Shown here: positions 10,432 to 18,422 of the stretch, in pieces
How positions within the stretch are numbered: the stretch's first letter is position 1
Layout of the letters: each line of letters opens with the position of its first letter
From: Arthrobacter antibioticus
GTDB taxonomy: Bacteria; Actinomycetota; Actinomycetes; Actinomycetales; Micrococcaceae
NCBI RefSeq assembly: GCF_030063205.1
Contig: NZ_JASISQ010000002.1
Span: 1 to 64,000, forward strand
Length of the DNA: 64,000 nt
Direction: 5' to 3'
Translations under genes and position numbers: made by a program
Notes under the pieces: model-generated
Told to the model about the DNA's origin: nothing
The model's database searches: none
The model's input: only the letters and a program-made list of their open reading frames with translations

Positions 10432-11070
10432 TTAGCCTTTGATAAGCGGACTTAACGCTGCCGCACGGACGCTGGCACCAACCAATCCAAGGGACTCAAG
10501 CCAGTTACCCAACATGGTGTAACCACCTTCAGTGAGAACAGATTCCGGATGGAACTGTACTCCGCACAATGGTGCACTCTTATGTGCCAAACCCATGATC
10601 ACGCCGTCGGCCGTAACGGCCGTAACTTCCAGTACATCCGGAATGCTGGCAGGCACAGCCGCCAATGAATGATAACGAGTTGCCGTCACCGGACTCGGCA
10701 ACCCGGCAAACACGCTGTTTCCTTCGTGCAACACTTCACTGGTTTTACCGTGCATGAGCGCCGTGGCATGAGTCACGACCCCACCGTAAGCTTCAGCCAG
10801 TGCCTGGTGACCAAGACATACGCCAAGCATCGGCTTGGAATTCTCGCCACACCACTTAATCAGGTCTATGCACACGCCAGCTTCTGCAGGCGTGCCTGGA
10901 CCGGGGGAAATGAGAACGCCATCTCGTGCAGATGCCAACTCCACCGCCTCAGCGAGGCTCACATCGTCGTTACGCACAACATTTGTTTCGGCACCCAACT
11001 GCTCCAGATAACCAACCAAGGTGTAAACGAAGCTGTCGTAGTTATCTACAACAAGAATACGAACTGTCAT
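10432..11070 (-). CDS. trpG: anthranilate / aminodeoxychorismate synthase glutamine amidotransferase
   Basis: This is a 212-residue class I glutamine amidotransferase. The oxyanion motif PGPGTP, the nucleophile in GVCLGHQ (Cys85) and the His-Glu pair in FHPES near 184 are all present. It supplies ammonia from glutamine to a chorismate-using partner (TrpE or PabB), which is not in this window, so whether it serves tryptophan, folate or both cannot be decided. M. tuberculosis trpG (Rv0013) sits at the same place. The ATG at 11070 is chosen because a CAGGAG ribosome-binding sequence precedes it; a longer in-frame ATG 30 bases upstream lies in the previous gene. It converges on pknB with only 13 bases between them. 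Confidence 0.92.
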   Translation of the reverse strand: MTVRILVVDNYDSFVYTLVGYLEQLGAETNVVRNDDVSLAEAVELASARDGVLISPGPGTPAEAGVCIDLIKWCGENSKPMLGVCLGHQALAEAYGGVVTHATALMHGKTSEVLHEGNSVFAGLPSPVTATRYHSLAAVPASIPDVLEVTAVTADGVIMGLAHKSAPLCGVQFHPESVLTEGGYTMLGNWLESLGLVGASVRAAALSPLIKG

Positions 11071-11071
11071 C

Positions 11072-11236
11072 TCAGGCTCCTGCGCCAATTGTTGAATCAT
11101 TCAAGGGACTGAATTGGGAAAGCCACGGAAACACGAACTGCATCAGCACAAGAACCGCTACCACCAGAAAAACTAGCGTCATGACAATACGGACCCACAG
11201 TGGCCCCGGGAGGTGCCTAAATATCCAGCCGTACAT
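11072..11236 (-). CDS. small single-pass membrane protein
   Basis: This 54-residue protein begins MYGWIFRHLPGP, has one transmembrane helix at about 17-37 and a short outside tail. It starts 9 bases after the sortase gene and ends 1 base before the trpG ATG, so it belongs to the srtE-trpG operon. A longer in-frame start at 11314 would run into the sortase gene, and the conserved-looking part begins at the chosen ATG. I do not recognise a family with a known function. Its position suggests an accessory to the sortase, but that is only inference. Confidence 0.75.
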   Translation of the reverse strand: MYGWIFRHLPGPLWVRIVMTLVFLVVAVLVLMQFVFPWLSQFSPLNDSTIGAGA

Positions 11237-11244
11237 TGTGCGCG

Positions 11245-12129
11245 TCAGCCTTTCTGGTTCGCTTGAACTTGTTTGGCGATTTCTGCTGGCGGGCCCACAC
11301 TGGCCGGCTGCCATGCGACAAGGACGGAGTAAGCAATAATCCGTTCTTCAGCACCAAACCGTGGATTACAGCTGGTCATCGTCAAGAAACTCTCGGTGGG
11401 AGTGAGACCTTCTTGCGTAGGCACCGGCAATAAAACGTCACCTCGAGTGGGCATGACAATTTGGTTGTTTCGGAACACATACGTGTAGTAACCGTCTATG
11501 GTTTGGACATATATCTTGTCCCCAGGCACCAGAGTGTGAATAGCATCCAGAACGGCGCCATGAGTTTGTCTGTGCCCGGCAATAGCAAAGTTTCCTACAC
11601 CGCCGGGCATCGTTGAGCTGTCATACCGGCCAAGTCCCAGAGTATCCAACTGTTGTCCAGCAACGCCTTCAACGAGCGGACGACTATAGCTGGCACCAAA
11701 GCGGGGCACGTAAACAACACCAAACACGGTTCCAGGACCCGGTGGCACGGGCATAACAACGGGAGGGCCAAAGTCCTTACGTCCAGCCGGATTCTGCGGA
11801 GTAACTGGTCCTTGAAACTCTTGCGCAAACTGTGAAACTGCAGCGCTTTGTGCCGCATTCGCCTCGATGTTCGTCCACCATAGTTCCCACACAACGAACA
11901 ATAAAAGGATGACTCCGCCAGTTATGAGCAGTTCACCAATAATCTGAACCAAAGTCCTGAAAAAACCTTGTTTGGGACGTTGTTCACTACGACGTCGGGC
12001 CGCACGACCACGCTTGGTTGGCGCGGACGCATTTTCCCCCGGCAGTTCTTCATCAACCGCAGCTGAATCGACATGGCTTGGCGATTGAACCACGCGTGTC
12101 TCCTGACTGAAGTTGATCGGCAATGTCAT
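11245..12129 (-). CDS. srtE: class E sortase
   Basis: This 294-residue protein has a charged N-terminal tail, a transmembrane anchor near 67-90 and an extracellular sortase domain. The catalytic histidine lies in AIAGHRQTHG, the nucleophile Cys254 in TMTSCNP, and the conserved arginine about ten residues later in EERIIAY. Class E sortases of high-GC Gram-positives attach LAXTG-type surface proteins to peptidoglycan. No substrate with such a signal is encoded nearby. It starts at ATG 12129 with a weak ribosome-binding sequence and is divergent from crgA across 156 bases. Confidence 0.88.
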   Translation of the reverse strand: MTLPINFSQETRVVQSPSHVDSAAVDEELPGENASAPTKRGRAARRRSEQRPKQGFFRTLVQIIGELLITGGVILLLFVVWELWWTNIEANAAQSAAVSQFAQEFQGPVTPQNPAGRKDFGPPVVMPVPPGPGTVFGVVYVPRFGASYSRPLVEGVAGQQLDTLGLGRYDSSTMPGGVGNFAIAGHRQTHGAVLDAIHTLVPGDKIYVQTIDGYYTYVFRNNQIVMPTRGDVLLPVPTQEGLTPTESFLTMTSCNPRFGAEERIIAYSVLVAWQPASVGPPAEIAKQVQANQKG

Positions 12130-12285
12130 GCAATCCGCGGCTGCAGGAATTACAGCTAGAATTGCCTCAACAATACCGGCAGTTCACAGCCCTGGAACAA
12201 TTCGCTGAACATCAGCAGAGGTAACGAACCGCCCATCTACCCAACGAGCTGGTCGGATACTCGATCACAACGTTAAGGAGCTCCT

Positions 12286-12540
12286 GTGCCTGAATCAACA
12301 CCGCGTCGCCGTCCCACCAAGGGCCCGGCCCAAACGCCTTCCAGCAAAACGCAGCAGCCTAACGCCGTTTGGTTCCTTCCATTGATGGTGACGTTGATGC
12401 TACTGGGCCTGGTCTGGATCATCACTTATTACATTTCAGATGGAAAGTTCCCGATCCCCAATATTCACAACTGGAATATCGGCATCGGCTTCGGCATAGC
12501 ACTGGCAGGTTTTATGATGACTACACGCTGGCGCAGCTAG
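12286..12540 (+). CDS. crgA: cell division protein CrgA
   Basis: This 84-residue protein has a basic N-terminus and two transmembrane helices at about 29-50 and 64-80, separated by a short loop with KFPIPNIHNWN. Length and topology match CrgA, a septum-localised protein that binds FtsZ, FtsQ and FtsI in actinomycetes. The GTG start is preceded by AAGGAG with good spacing. crgA lies next to the pknA/pknB block in other actinomycetes. Its stop codon overlaps the stop codon of the convergent repeat protein. Confidence 0.95.
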   Translation: MPESTPRRRPTKGPAQTPSSKTQQPNAVWFLPLMVTLMLLGLVWIITYYISDGKFPIPNIHNWNIGIGFGIALAGFMMTTRWRS

Positions 12541-12818
12541 TTTCCTGCTTCTTTTTCCTCACGAGCATCACTTTGCACATAGCGTCCCGTAGGTTTATCC
12601 GCGGCATGGCCGGGCACATCCCCGGCTGTGCCGTAATCTGCTTCAACGAACCGTCCAGTCTCGGCTTCCTCGAGGGCTTCCTCGGTGCCCGCTCGACCGT
12701 AGTCGCCTTCAACGTAGCGGCCATCAGACTCTCCGGTCTTGTGACCTTCTTCAGCACCTGCCTTGCCATACTGGCCCTCTATATAACGTCCGTGCTCAGC
12801 GTTGTCTTCTACCGACAT
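12537..12818 (-). CDS. acidic GRYVE-x-DYG-x-AG repeat protein of unknown function
   Basis: This 93-residue soluble protein is built from four tandem repeats of about 21-24 residues: GRYIEGQYGKAG, GRYVEGDYGRAG, GRFVEADYGTAG and a truncated GRYVQSDA. It is rich in Glu, Gly and Tyr, with no transmembrane segment and no cysteine. The start at 12818 is chosen because AGAAGG precedes it by 8 bases; the next upstream ATG adds ten residues without a clear ribosome-binding site. It overlaps crgA tail to tail by 4 bases, sharing CTAG as both stops. I know of no assigned function; the regular aromatic-acidic repeats suggest a binding or scaffold surface. Confidence 0.8.
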   Translation of the reverse strand: MSVEDNAEHGRYIEGQYGKAGAEEGHKTGESDGRYVEGDYGRAGTEEALEEAETGRFVEADYGTAGDVPGHAADKPTGRYVQSDAREEKEAGN

Positions 12819-12901
12819 GATGCTGACCTTCTTTCTTATTTGAGCCAAGGCCCATCAGCCTTTCGGCCAAGAGGCGTTTCCTTACTCTCATTCTAGTGTG
12901 C

Positions 12902-15571
12902 TTATACCGGTCTGGACAGGGCTACCGGAGGCCCTGGATTATCAGGAACGGGAGCAGCCATGAGCGAGGTCAACTGCTCTCTGGATTGAATATCCAGCTT
13001 GATGAAAGTCCTGTAAAGATGCCCCTCAATGGTCCGCAGCGAAACGTTAAGTCGGGCAGCAATGGAGCTATTGGACTCACCCTGAGCCACAAGTAAAGCG
13101 ATCTGGTGCTCGCGGCGAGTCATTTTGGGTTGGTCAATAGTCTGAAAAACAGGAGATACCAATCCAGGCATGTGCTCACGCATCGCCACGACTTTGTTGG
13201 CTGCTTTGCGGCTTTTGTGGATTTTTCCGCCGACGCTGAATTTATTAAGTGCATGTGTGGCGAGCTCAACGGCTACCAGCTCAAAACCGTACTGCATGGC
13301 AGTTGCACTAGCCTGTTCAAGGCTTGCAGCGTCTTGGGAACGCATTGCGGCTGACCAGCGTACAAAGAACTCTTGGCTGGATGACTCCAGCCGTTCCGCA
13401 ACTTCGACCAATCTGAGGATTGCCGCAGCATCACCCACGCGCACCAGAAGCGAAAGGACTGTTAGCTCAATCCCGAGGTAGCCGTGCTCCAGGCACTCCC
13501 GCTGTAGACTCCATAACCGCGCCAACCCCAGTTCCGACTGCCCGGTCATGAATTGGGCGGCAGCTGCGTAAGCAACACCTTCCAACTCATAAAATTTGCC
13601 GCTGCGTCGATTCAGTAAAGCTAGCTGCGACAAAATGCCCTGCGAACCCGGTAAGTCTCCGTGCATCACCAAGCAGTACGCTTGCAACCCCATTGCTGTG
13701 GGTAGCACCGACCACGGGTCGTAGTCTTTGAGCGTGTGCACGGCTGACTCCGACCCAGCCAACGCCTCTTGCAGGTAACCTCGCCGGACCTGCATCATGG
13801 CTGCCGCAAGATCGCGCAATCCGCCTGAATGCAGCATGAGATCAGGATTGGTGAAGATGGCAGGTTCCAGGGCCGCAGTGGCATAGTCCCATGCACCGTC
13901 ATAAATGAATGCTGCCACTGAACGGGTGTAAGCCAAAATGGCAATATCTGGCCGCGGAAACCCTTCAGGTCTCTCGAGTTCAGCAACAACATCCAACGCC
14001 ATCGCCACTGCTGTGCTCATCTGTCCGGTAGCGCTAAGAACCTCAACTAAGAGAGATTTCAGCAGGACCCGGTCCGCTACGTTCTCTGTCATGGGGTGAG
14101 CTAAGAGCGCTTGGATGCCTTCAGGGAGATTTTCCATCCTGCCAACGGAGACGTTCTTGATGGCCAAAGTTATCAACACATCGATGTCAGCTCTGCTGGA
14201 GAAATCGTTGAGGACCACATCGCCAAACCGACCCACAAAGCTGAGGTAAGCCTCATCGAAGCAGACTTCGTAGTCCATCGCTGATGAATGAGAGAGTTGA
14301 ACAGCGCGCAGAGCGCTTGCACCCGCTTCAGGTGAATGAGCTATTTCAAGAGCGTGCATTGAGAGTTTCCGCGCAGTGACGGCACAGTTTTGGTTTAGAT
14401 ATGCAATCGAGCGCTCGGCCAGTAGAGCTGCCTGGTGTGGCGTGCCTTCATGACTCTTGCTGAACTGTAACGCCTCAAGTGGGCGCATCAGCTGGTTGGC
14501 ATACACGGTGGCTGCAAGGATCCGCTCATCATTGACCGGCAGTCCGCAATCAAGCGACCACCTCGTGAAATTAATGATCATTTCAGGGTTGGATTGATCG
14601 TCAATTGTCACAAATTTTGAGACTTCTCTCAGAAACCGCCTGCTGCGTCCTAACGGAACCATGTCACGAATTGCGGTCGCAGTGGCCGGACGCGCCAACC
14701 GCATCGTTAGAACCGCCCCTGGCACTACCTCGACAAGTTCTCTTTGCTGAATGTCATCGACTGCCTCGACGCTGGTCAAATCAAGAATAACCTCAAGCGG
14801 AAGTGGCCCGGCCAAGGCAAGCATTTCGATGATCCCCCGAGAATCAGCTAATTGTTTGGTGAGCTCCATCTGCAGAAGTTCCCAAGATTCGGTACCTAAA
14901 CGATCTTCAGGATGGTCAAGTATCCACACGTTGTTAACCTTGTGCAAAGAGCCTTCTTCACGTGCACCTGCCACTAAGCCGTGCAGCACCAGAGGATTAC
15001 CAGCCGACCGGCTGGCCAAGTAGTCAATGGCCGGACGTGCAATTTTTCCACCCAGAACACCCTCAAGTAGCATTCGGACTGCTTCAGACTGCAGTGGCGC
15101 CACATCAAAACGGGTCAGATGTCCTTCACGCCATAACTCACGCAAATAATTTTTATGCCCCCCGGGATGATCTACCACTATTAATTTGGCCGCAGAAGAC
15201 ATAACCACCTGCAAGATGATGGCAGCACTTTCCCGATCTAGATATTCGGCGTTGTCCACGATCAGCACTAGTGAGTCGGACGTGGTTGAGGCCGCGTGGA
15301 TTTGCTCTAAGAAAGCGTTGAGTACCTCGTAATAATCATCGCTGCGCACTAGCTTCACGCCGACTCGAGCGTTGACAGCTCCGAAAGGAATAGTCATTAG
15401 TGCTTTGCTTGCGGAGAGCCTGATTCTTGCAATTCTCGGGCCCAGGGCATTGAGAATTTCGCCCAACATCCAGGTTTTTCCGGCACCACGAGATCCAACG
15501 ATGAGTACTCCTCTTGAGGAGCCGTCAGTCAGCTGACTAACAATATCCTCAACAACTGCGCGCCGAGCCAT
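12902..15571 (-). CDS. large ATP-binding LuxR-family transcriptional regulator (LAL/STAND type)
   Basis: This 889-residue protein has an N-terminal P-loop NTPase with Walker A GSRGAGKT at 26-33 and a Walker B-like LVLIVDNAEYLD near 105. A long helical TPR-like middle follows, and a LuxR helix-turn-helix lies at about 820-875 (MTRREHQIALLVAQGESN, then RTIEGHLYRTF). This layout is that of MalT-like LAL regulators, in which a ligand sensed by the repeats drives ATP-dependent oligomerisation and promoter binding. The inducer and targets are unknown. An upstream in-frame ATG at 15658 is possible; 15571 is preferred because GGGGAGG and AGGA lie just before it. It is divergent from the flavin reductase gene, and the shared region holds the DnaA-box cluster. 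Confidence 0.88.
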   Translation of the reverse strand: MARRAVVEDIVSQLTDGSSRGVLIVGSRGAGKTWMLGEILNALGPRIARIRLSASKALMTIPFGAVNARVGVKLVRSDDYYEVLNAFLEQIHAASTTSDSLVLIVDNAEYLDRESAAIILQVVMSSAAKLIVVDHPGGHKNYLRELWREGHLTRFDVAPLQSEAVRMLLEGVLGGKIARPAIDYLASRSAGNPLVLHGLVAGAREEGSLHKVNNVWILDHPEDRLGTESWELLQMELTKQLADSRGIIEMLALAGPLPLEVILDLTSVEAVDDIQQRELVEVVPGAVLTMRLARPATATAIRDMVPLGRSRRFLREVSKFVTIDDQSNPEMIINFTRWSLDCGLPVNDERILAATVYANQLMRPLEALQFSKSHEGTPHQAALLAERSIAYLNQNCAVTARKLSMHALEIAHSPEAGASALRAVQLSHSSAMDYEVCFDEAYLSFVGRFGDVVLNDFSSRADIDVLITLAIKNVSVGRMENLPEGIQALLAHPMTENVADRVLLKSLLVEVLSATGQMSTAVAMALDVVAELERPEGFPRPDIAILAYTRSVAAFIYDGAWDYATAALEPAIFTNPDLMLHSGGLRDLAAAMMQVRRGYLQEALAGSESAVHTLKDYDPWSVLPTAMGLQAYCLVMHGDLPGSQGILSQLALLNRRSGKFYELEGVAYAAAAQFMTGQSELGLARLWSLQRECLEHGYLGIELTVLSLLVRVGDAAAILRLVEVAERLESSSQEFFVRWSAAMRSQDAASLEQASATAMQYGFELVAVELATHALNKFSVGGKIHKSRKAANKVVAMREHMPGLVSPVFQTIDQPKMTRREHQIALLVAQGESNSSIAARLNVSLRTIEGHLYRTFIKLDIQSREQLTSLMAAPVPDNPGPPVALSRPV

Positions 15572-15680
15572 GCCTCCCCATTTCCTGAAACTGCGGCTAC
15601 AACCGCCGATATTAGACTCAGCGTCATGGCTGGCCCGCCCCTGACCCCTGCCCTTCAAGGCTCTCAGCTCAGTCCCAGTT

Positions 15681-15704
15681 CAGTCTCAGTCTCAGTCTCA
15701 GTCT
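15681..15704. repeat. tandem hexanucleotide CAGTCT x4
   Basis: Four perfect copies of CAGTCT lie head to tail, preceded by degenerate copies from about 15664 (CAGCTC, CAGTTC). The array is 110 bases upstream of the LuxR-type regulator start. No gene reading frame depends on it, so copy-number change could affect only promoter spacing. Confidence 0.9.
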
Positions 15705-15792
15705 ATGGATATTGCGAGGGTTGTGTCGATGGAACGGCCAGGTACGCGAAGAAGCTCTGCACATATCGGCAATATCTGTCAATATCCCCACC

Positions 15793-16123
15793 TTGTCCAC
15801 ACTGTGGATAACTTTTTCCCACAACACACACCTCTGTCCACCGACGTTGATAACTTATTCGAACTGTCCACAGGCCGTCTTCGAAACTGTGGTTATCCAT
15901 AGTTGTTCACAAAGTTATCCACAGAAGTGGATAACTTTACATCGATTACCGCATAATGCATTGAAAATGCCGCGACGGAGTAATCCACAGCTGTGGAATT
16001 ACATGTGTGTAACTTATGCCCAGTGTGTATAAGTCTGGGGAAAAGACAGTGTACGACGAACTGACGACTACTAGAACTACAGGCCTGTAAGTTATACCCA
16101 TATGTGGATAGTGCTGTGGACAA
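15793..16123. other. cluster of eleven DnaA boxes distant from dnaA
   Basis: Four exact matches to TTRTCCACA are seen at 15793-15801, 15803-15811 (minus), 15915-15923 and 16115-16123 (minus). Seven sites differ by one base: 15864-15872, 15893-15901, 15903-15911, 15926-15934 (minus), 15981-15989, 16024-16032 (minus) and 16103-16111 (minus). Two boxes at 15793-15811 face each other with one base between them. The last boxes reach to within 27 bases of the flavin reductase start. It could titrate DnaA, act as a DnaA-controlled promoter or be a secondary origin; the sequence alone does not decide. Confidence 0.75.
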
Positions 16124-16149
16124 GTGTAGATTCATGCGACGATGAAGTC

Positions 16150-16701
16150 ATGGAATTAGCCGATGCACTTGATATCTCCAGAGTTTCCCCACAGGAACTA
16201 ACCCAGGAGCAGATCGATGAGTACCGCAGGTTGAGTGCTGAGCAAAGCAGCGGAGTGGCCATCATTAGCACTAGGCTCCGCGACCGAGACTATGCAACTA
16301 CTGTCAGTGCCTACCTGTCAGTGTCCTATGACCCTCCAACATTGCTGGTAAGTCTCTACGCCGAGTCCAGGATCGCACTAGCTGTGGCGGAGTCGGGTTC
16401 GTGGGCGCTGTCGATTCTGACGGCTGAGCAAAAGGCTCAAGCAAATTGGCTCGCCAGCCCTGGCACACCGTTGGAAGGACTGCTCAACCAAATAAGTTTT
16501 AGGCGTGGCCCAGTCACTGGCAACGCCATTATTGCAGGAGCTCTCGCGTTTTTTGAGGTCGCCACCACCACCATCCACACAGCAGCCACCCACCTACTGG
16601 TGGTGGGGAGTGTGCTTTCTATGGGTGAGGACGCACCATGGAGTAAGGATGCCTCACCCCTGATCCACTACGGTGGCGACTATCGCCGGCTCAAGCCCTA
16701 A
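16150..16701 (+). CDS. flavin reductase family protein (FMN-binding split barrel)
   Basis: The 183-residue product matches the flavin reductase-like domain: SGVAIISTRLRDRDYATTVSAYLSVS near the N-terminus, PPTLLVSLYAESRIALAV, and a C-terminal LLVVGSVLSM with a closing LIHYGGDYRRL. Such proteins reduce FMN or FAD with NAD(P)H, often for a partner monooxygenase, or bind flavin in related oxidoreductases. No partner is encoded nearby. In-frame starts also exist at 16102; 16150 is preferred because the earlier one lies inside DnaA boxes and adds residues without family character. No strong ribosome-binding sequence is visible for either. Confidence 0.82.
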   Translation: MELADALDISRVSPQELTQEQIDEYRRLSAEQSSGVAIISTRLRDRDYATTVSAYLSVSYDPPTLLVSLYAESRIALAVAESGSWALSILTAEQKAQANWLASPGTPLEGLLNQISFRRGPVTGNAIIAGALAFFEVATTTIHTAATHLLVVGSVLSMGEDAPWSKDASPLIHYGGDYRRLKP

Positions 16702-16785
16702 GACTTGCTGGAGAACCCTAACTACACCTTGCTTTTAACGTAACGAGTACAGCTGCGCTTCTCAGCCTATGAGTCAGCTGGTGAC

Positions 16786-17646
16786 CTAGCTGAAAGGAAG
16801 AACCGGGAAAGTTGAGACCTTGTAAAGGGTCAAACCAACCAAGAGCACTGCCACAGCTGCAATACCGCTCCACTGGATGAGATTACGGTTCTTAGCTGGT
16901 GCGTAGGCAATCGCTGCAGTGCACAGTGCACCGGCCAGCAAACCGCCTAAGTGGGCCTGCCAAGCAATATTGGGGATCACGAACCCAATGGCAGCATTAA
17001 TCAGCAACAGGACCAGAATTTGGCGCAGGTCGCCACCGCGCTTCTTTTGCACAACAAAAAGTGCGCCGAACAATCCAAAGACGGCGCCCGAAGCTCCCAC
17101 CACAACCGTGTCCAAGGGAGAGAGCATCAGAACGCCCACTGAGCCGGCGAAAGCGCTGACAAGATAGACGGCCATGAACCGCACGCGACCAAAGGCAGGT
17201 TCCAGAGCATTACCCAAAATCCACAGCGCATACATATTGAAAGCTATGTGCATAATGTTGGTGGAATGCAAGAATGCGGAGGAAAGCATGCGCCACGGCT
17301 CTGCTTCCGTCAAGAATGGGGCATAGGCAAAGTTCTGAAAGATGAAGCCGTTGGGGATGATCCAGTCCAAACCAAACGCGACAACGCAAATCGCCATCAT
17401 GGTGATAGTTACAACGGGTCTTCCCGCCCGGGCGATCCCGCCAAAAATGCTCCGCCGGGATGGCGTGGCCTTAGTAGCTTCACGAACACAGTCCACACAC
17501 TGAATTCCCACGGCCGCGCTCCGTTGACATTCCGGACACGTTGGTCGGCCACACCGCTGACAGCTCACATAGGAGACACGGTCAGTGTGACGTGGGCAGA
17601 CAGGGGCTCCTGTGGAGGACTCCTGGGTCGGGAAAGCAGAACTCAT
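16786..17646 (-). CDS. rhomboid-family intramembrane serine protease with N-terminal zinc-binding region
   Basis: The 286-residue protein has a cysteine-rich N-terminus (Cys17, 29, 32, 37, 40, 50, 53 with nearby His20), followed by six or seven transmembrane helices. The rhomboid catalytic dyad is present: Ser186 in VVGASGAVFG and His232 in WQAHLGG. HIAFNMYALW is the conserved helix-2 segment. Rhomboids cleave transmembrane substrates within the membrane; the substrate here is unknown. It follows the cyclophilin gene on the same strand, with a strong hairpin between them that suggests separate transcripts. Confidence 0.92.
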   Translation of the reverse strand: MSSAFPTQESSTGAPVCPRHTDRVSYVSCQRCGRPTCPECQRSAAVGIQCVDCVREATKATPSRRSIFGGIARAGRPVVTITMMAICVVAFGLDWIIPNGFIFQNFAYAPFLTEAEPWRMLSSAFLHSTNIMHIAFNMYALWILGNALEPAFGRVRFMAVYLVSAFAGSVGVLMLSPLDTVVVGASGAVFGLFGALFVVQKKRGGDLRQILVLLLINAAIGFVIPNIAWQAHLGGLLAGALCTAAIAYAPAKNRNLIQWSGIAAVAVLLVGLTLYKVSTFPVLPFS

Positions 17647-17678
17647 GGATAGGATCCTCGCGGGATAAATATAAGGAA

Positions 17679-17721
17679 GGCTTCAGCCGCCGGATCGCAA
17701 CGGACGCCGGCGGCCAAAGCC
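17679..17721 (-). terminator. hairpin terminator after the cyclophilin gene
   Basis: An interrupted inverted repeat pairs GGCTT (17679-17683) with AAGCC (17717-17721) and CCGCCGG (17687-17693) with CCGGCGG (17707-17713). On the minus strand a T-rich stretch follows. It lies between ppiA and the rhomboid gene, both on the minus strand. Confidence 0.65.
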
Positions 17722-17744
17722 ATGAAAATCATAACTATCAGTTT

Positions 17745-18287
17745 TTAGAGCTGCTCAACGCTCACCGAGTTAATGAGCACATCTTCACGCGGCTTGTCGC
17801 CTGCGCCAGTTGCCACGCCCTCAATGGCATCCACAACAGCGCGTGAGGCCTCATCAGCGACTTCACCAAAGATGCTGTGCTTGCCTTGGAGCCAGCTGGT
17901 GTTCACAGTTGTGATGAAGAACTGTGAACCATTGGTTCCACGGCCACCCTGAATACCGGCGTTGGCCATAGCCAATTTGTAGGGGTCGTTGAAATTCAAG
18001 TCAGGGTTGATCTCGTCGTCGAACTGGAAACCGGGGCCGCCAACTCCACGGCCCAAAGGATCGCCAGCTTGAATCATGAAGTCTTTGATGATGCGGTGGA
18101 AAATAGTCCCGTTGTACAACGGCTTGTTTGTTTTTTCACCAGTTCCCGGGTGTGTCCATTCAATGGATCCGGTCGCCAGGCCAACAAAGTTGGCCACTGT
18201 CTTGGGGGCGTGGTTGCCAAAGAGGTTTACCACGATGTCGCCAAGGCTGGTGCTGATAGTTGCTTTTGCGGTAGGAATAGCAGTCAT
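17745..18287 (-). CDS. ppiA: peptidyl-prolyl cis-trans isomerase, cyclophilin type
   Basis: This 180-residue cytoplasmic cyclophilin catalyses prolyl isomerisation. Typical segments are FHRIIKDFMIQAGDP, NGSQFFITT and KHSIFGEV. The position between the tRNA-Ile/Ala pair and crgA matches ppiA (Rv0009) of M. tuberculosis. The ATG at 18287 (MTAIPTAKATI) is preferred over an ORF extension to 18368, since the family begins about there and the extension shows no conserved residues. A weak ribosome-binding sequence precedes it. It is divergent from the amphipathic-repeat protein gene. Confidence 0.94.
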   Translation of the reverse strand: MTAIPTAKATISTSLGDIVVNLFGNHAPKTVANFVGLATGSIEWTHPGTGEKTNKPLYNGTIFHRIIKDFMIQAGDPLGRGVGGPGFQFDDEINPDLNFNDPYKLAMANAGIQGGRGTNGSQFFITTVNTSWLQGKHSIFGEVADEASRAVVDAIEGVATGAGDKPREDVLINSVSVEQL

Positions 18288-18422
18288 GGCGATATTCTGC
18301 CATGCCAAAGTGAGAATATTCTGATAATGCCGATCATTCCGCGCCCGGCGAACTGCCAAAGATAGCAAGAGTGCTGTTGTGGACGTAGGCTAAAGACGAA
18401 ACTGCTGACATCTGGAGGAAAC

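Larger units (their letters stand above)
15572..16149. other. divergent intergenic region between LuxR regulator and flavin reductase
   Basis: These 578 bases contain no convincing gene; short open frames across them are low in coding character. They hold a hexanucleotide tandem repeat at 15681-15704 and a dense set of DnaA boxes from 15793 to 16123. Promoters for both flanking genes must also lie here. Confidence 0.75.

Noticed and set aside
12369-12896. 175-codon plus-strand frame across the crgA end and repeat protein
   Set aside because: It overlaps two better-supported genes on both strands. The apparent long frame is the antisense of the regular repeat codons.
15664-15704. Hexamer repeats considered as a CRISPR-like array
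   Set aside because: The units are 6 bases, contiguous and without spacers; no cas gene is present.
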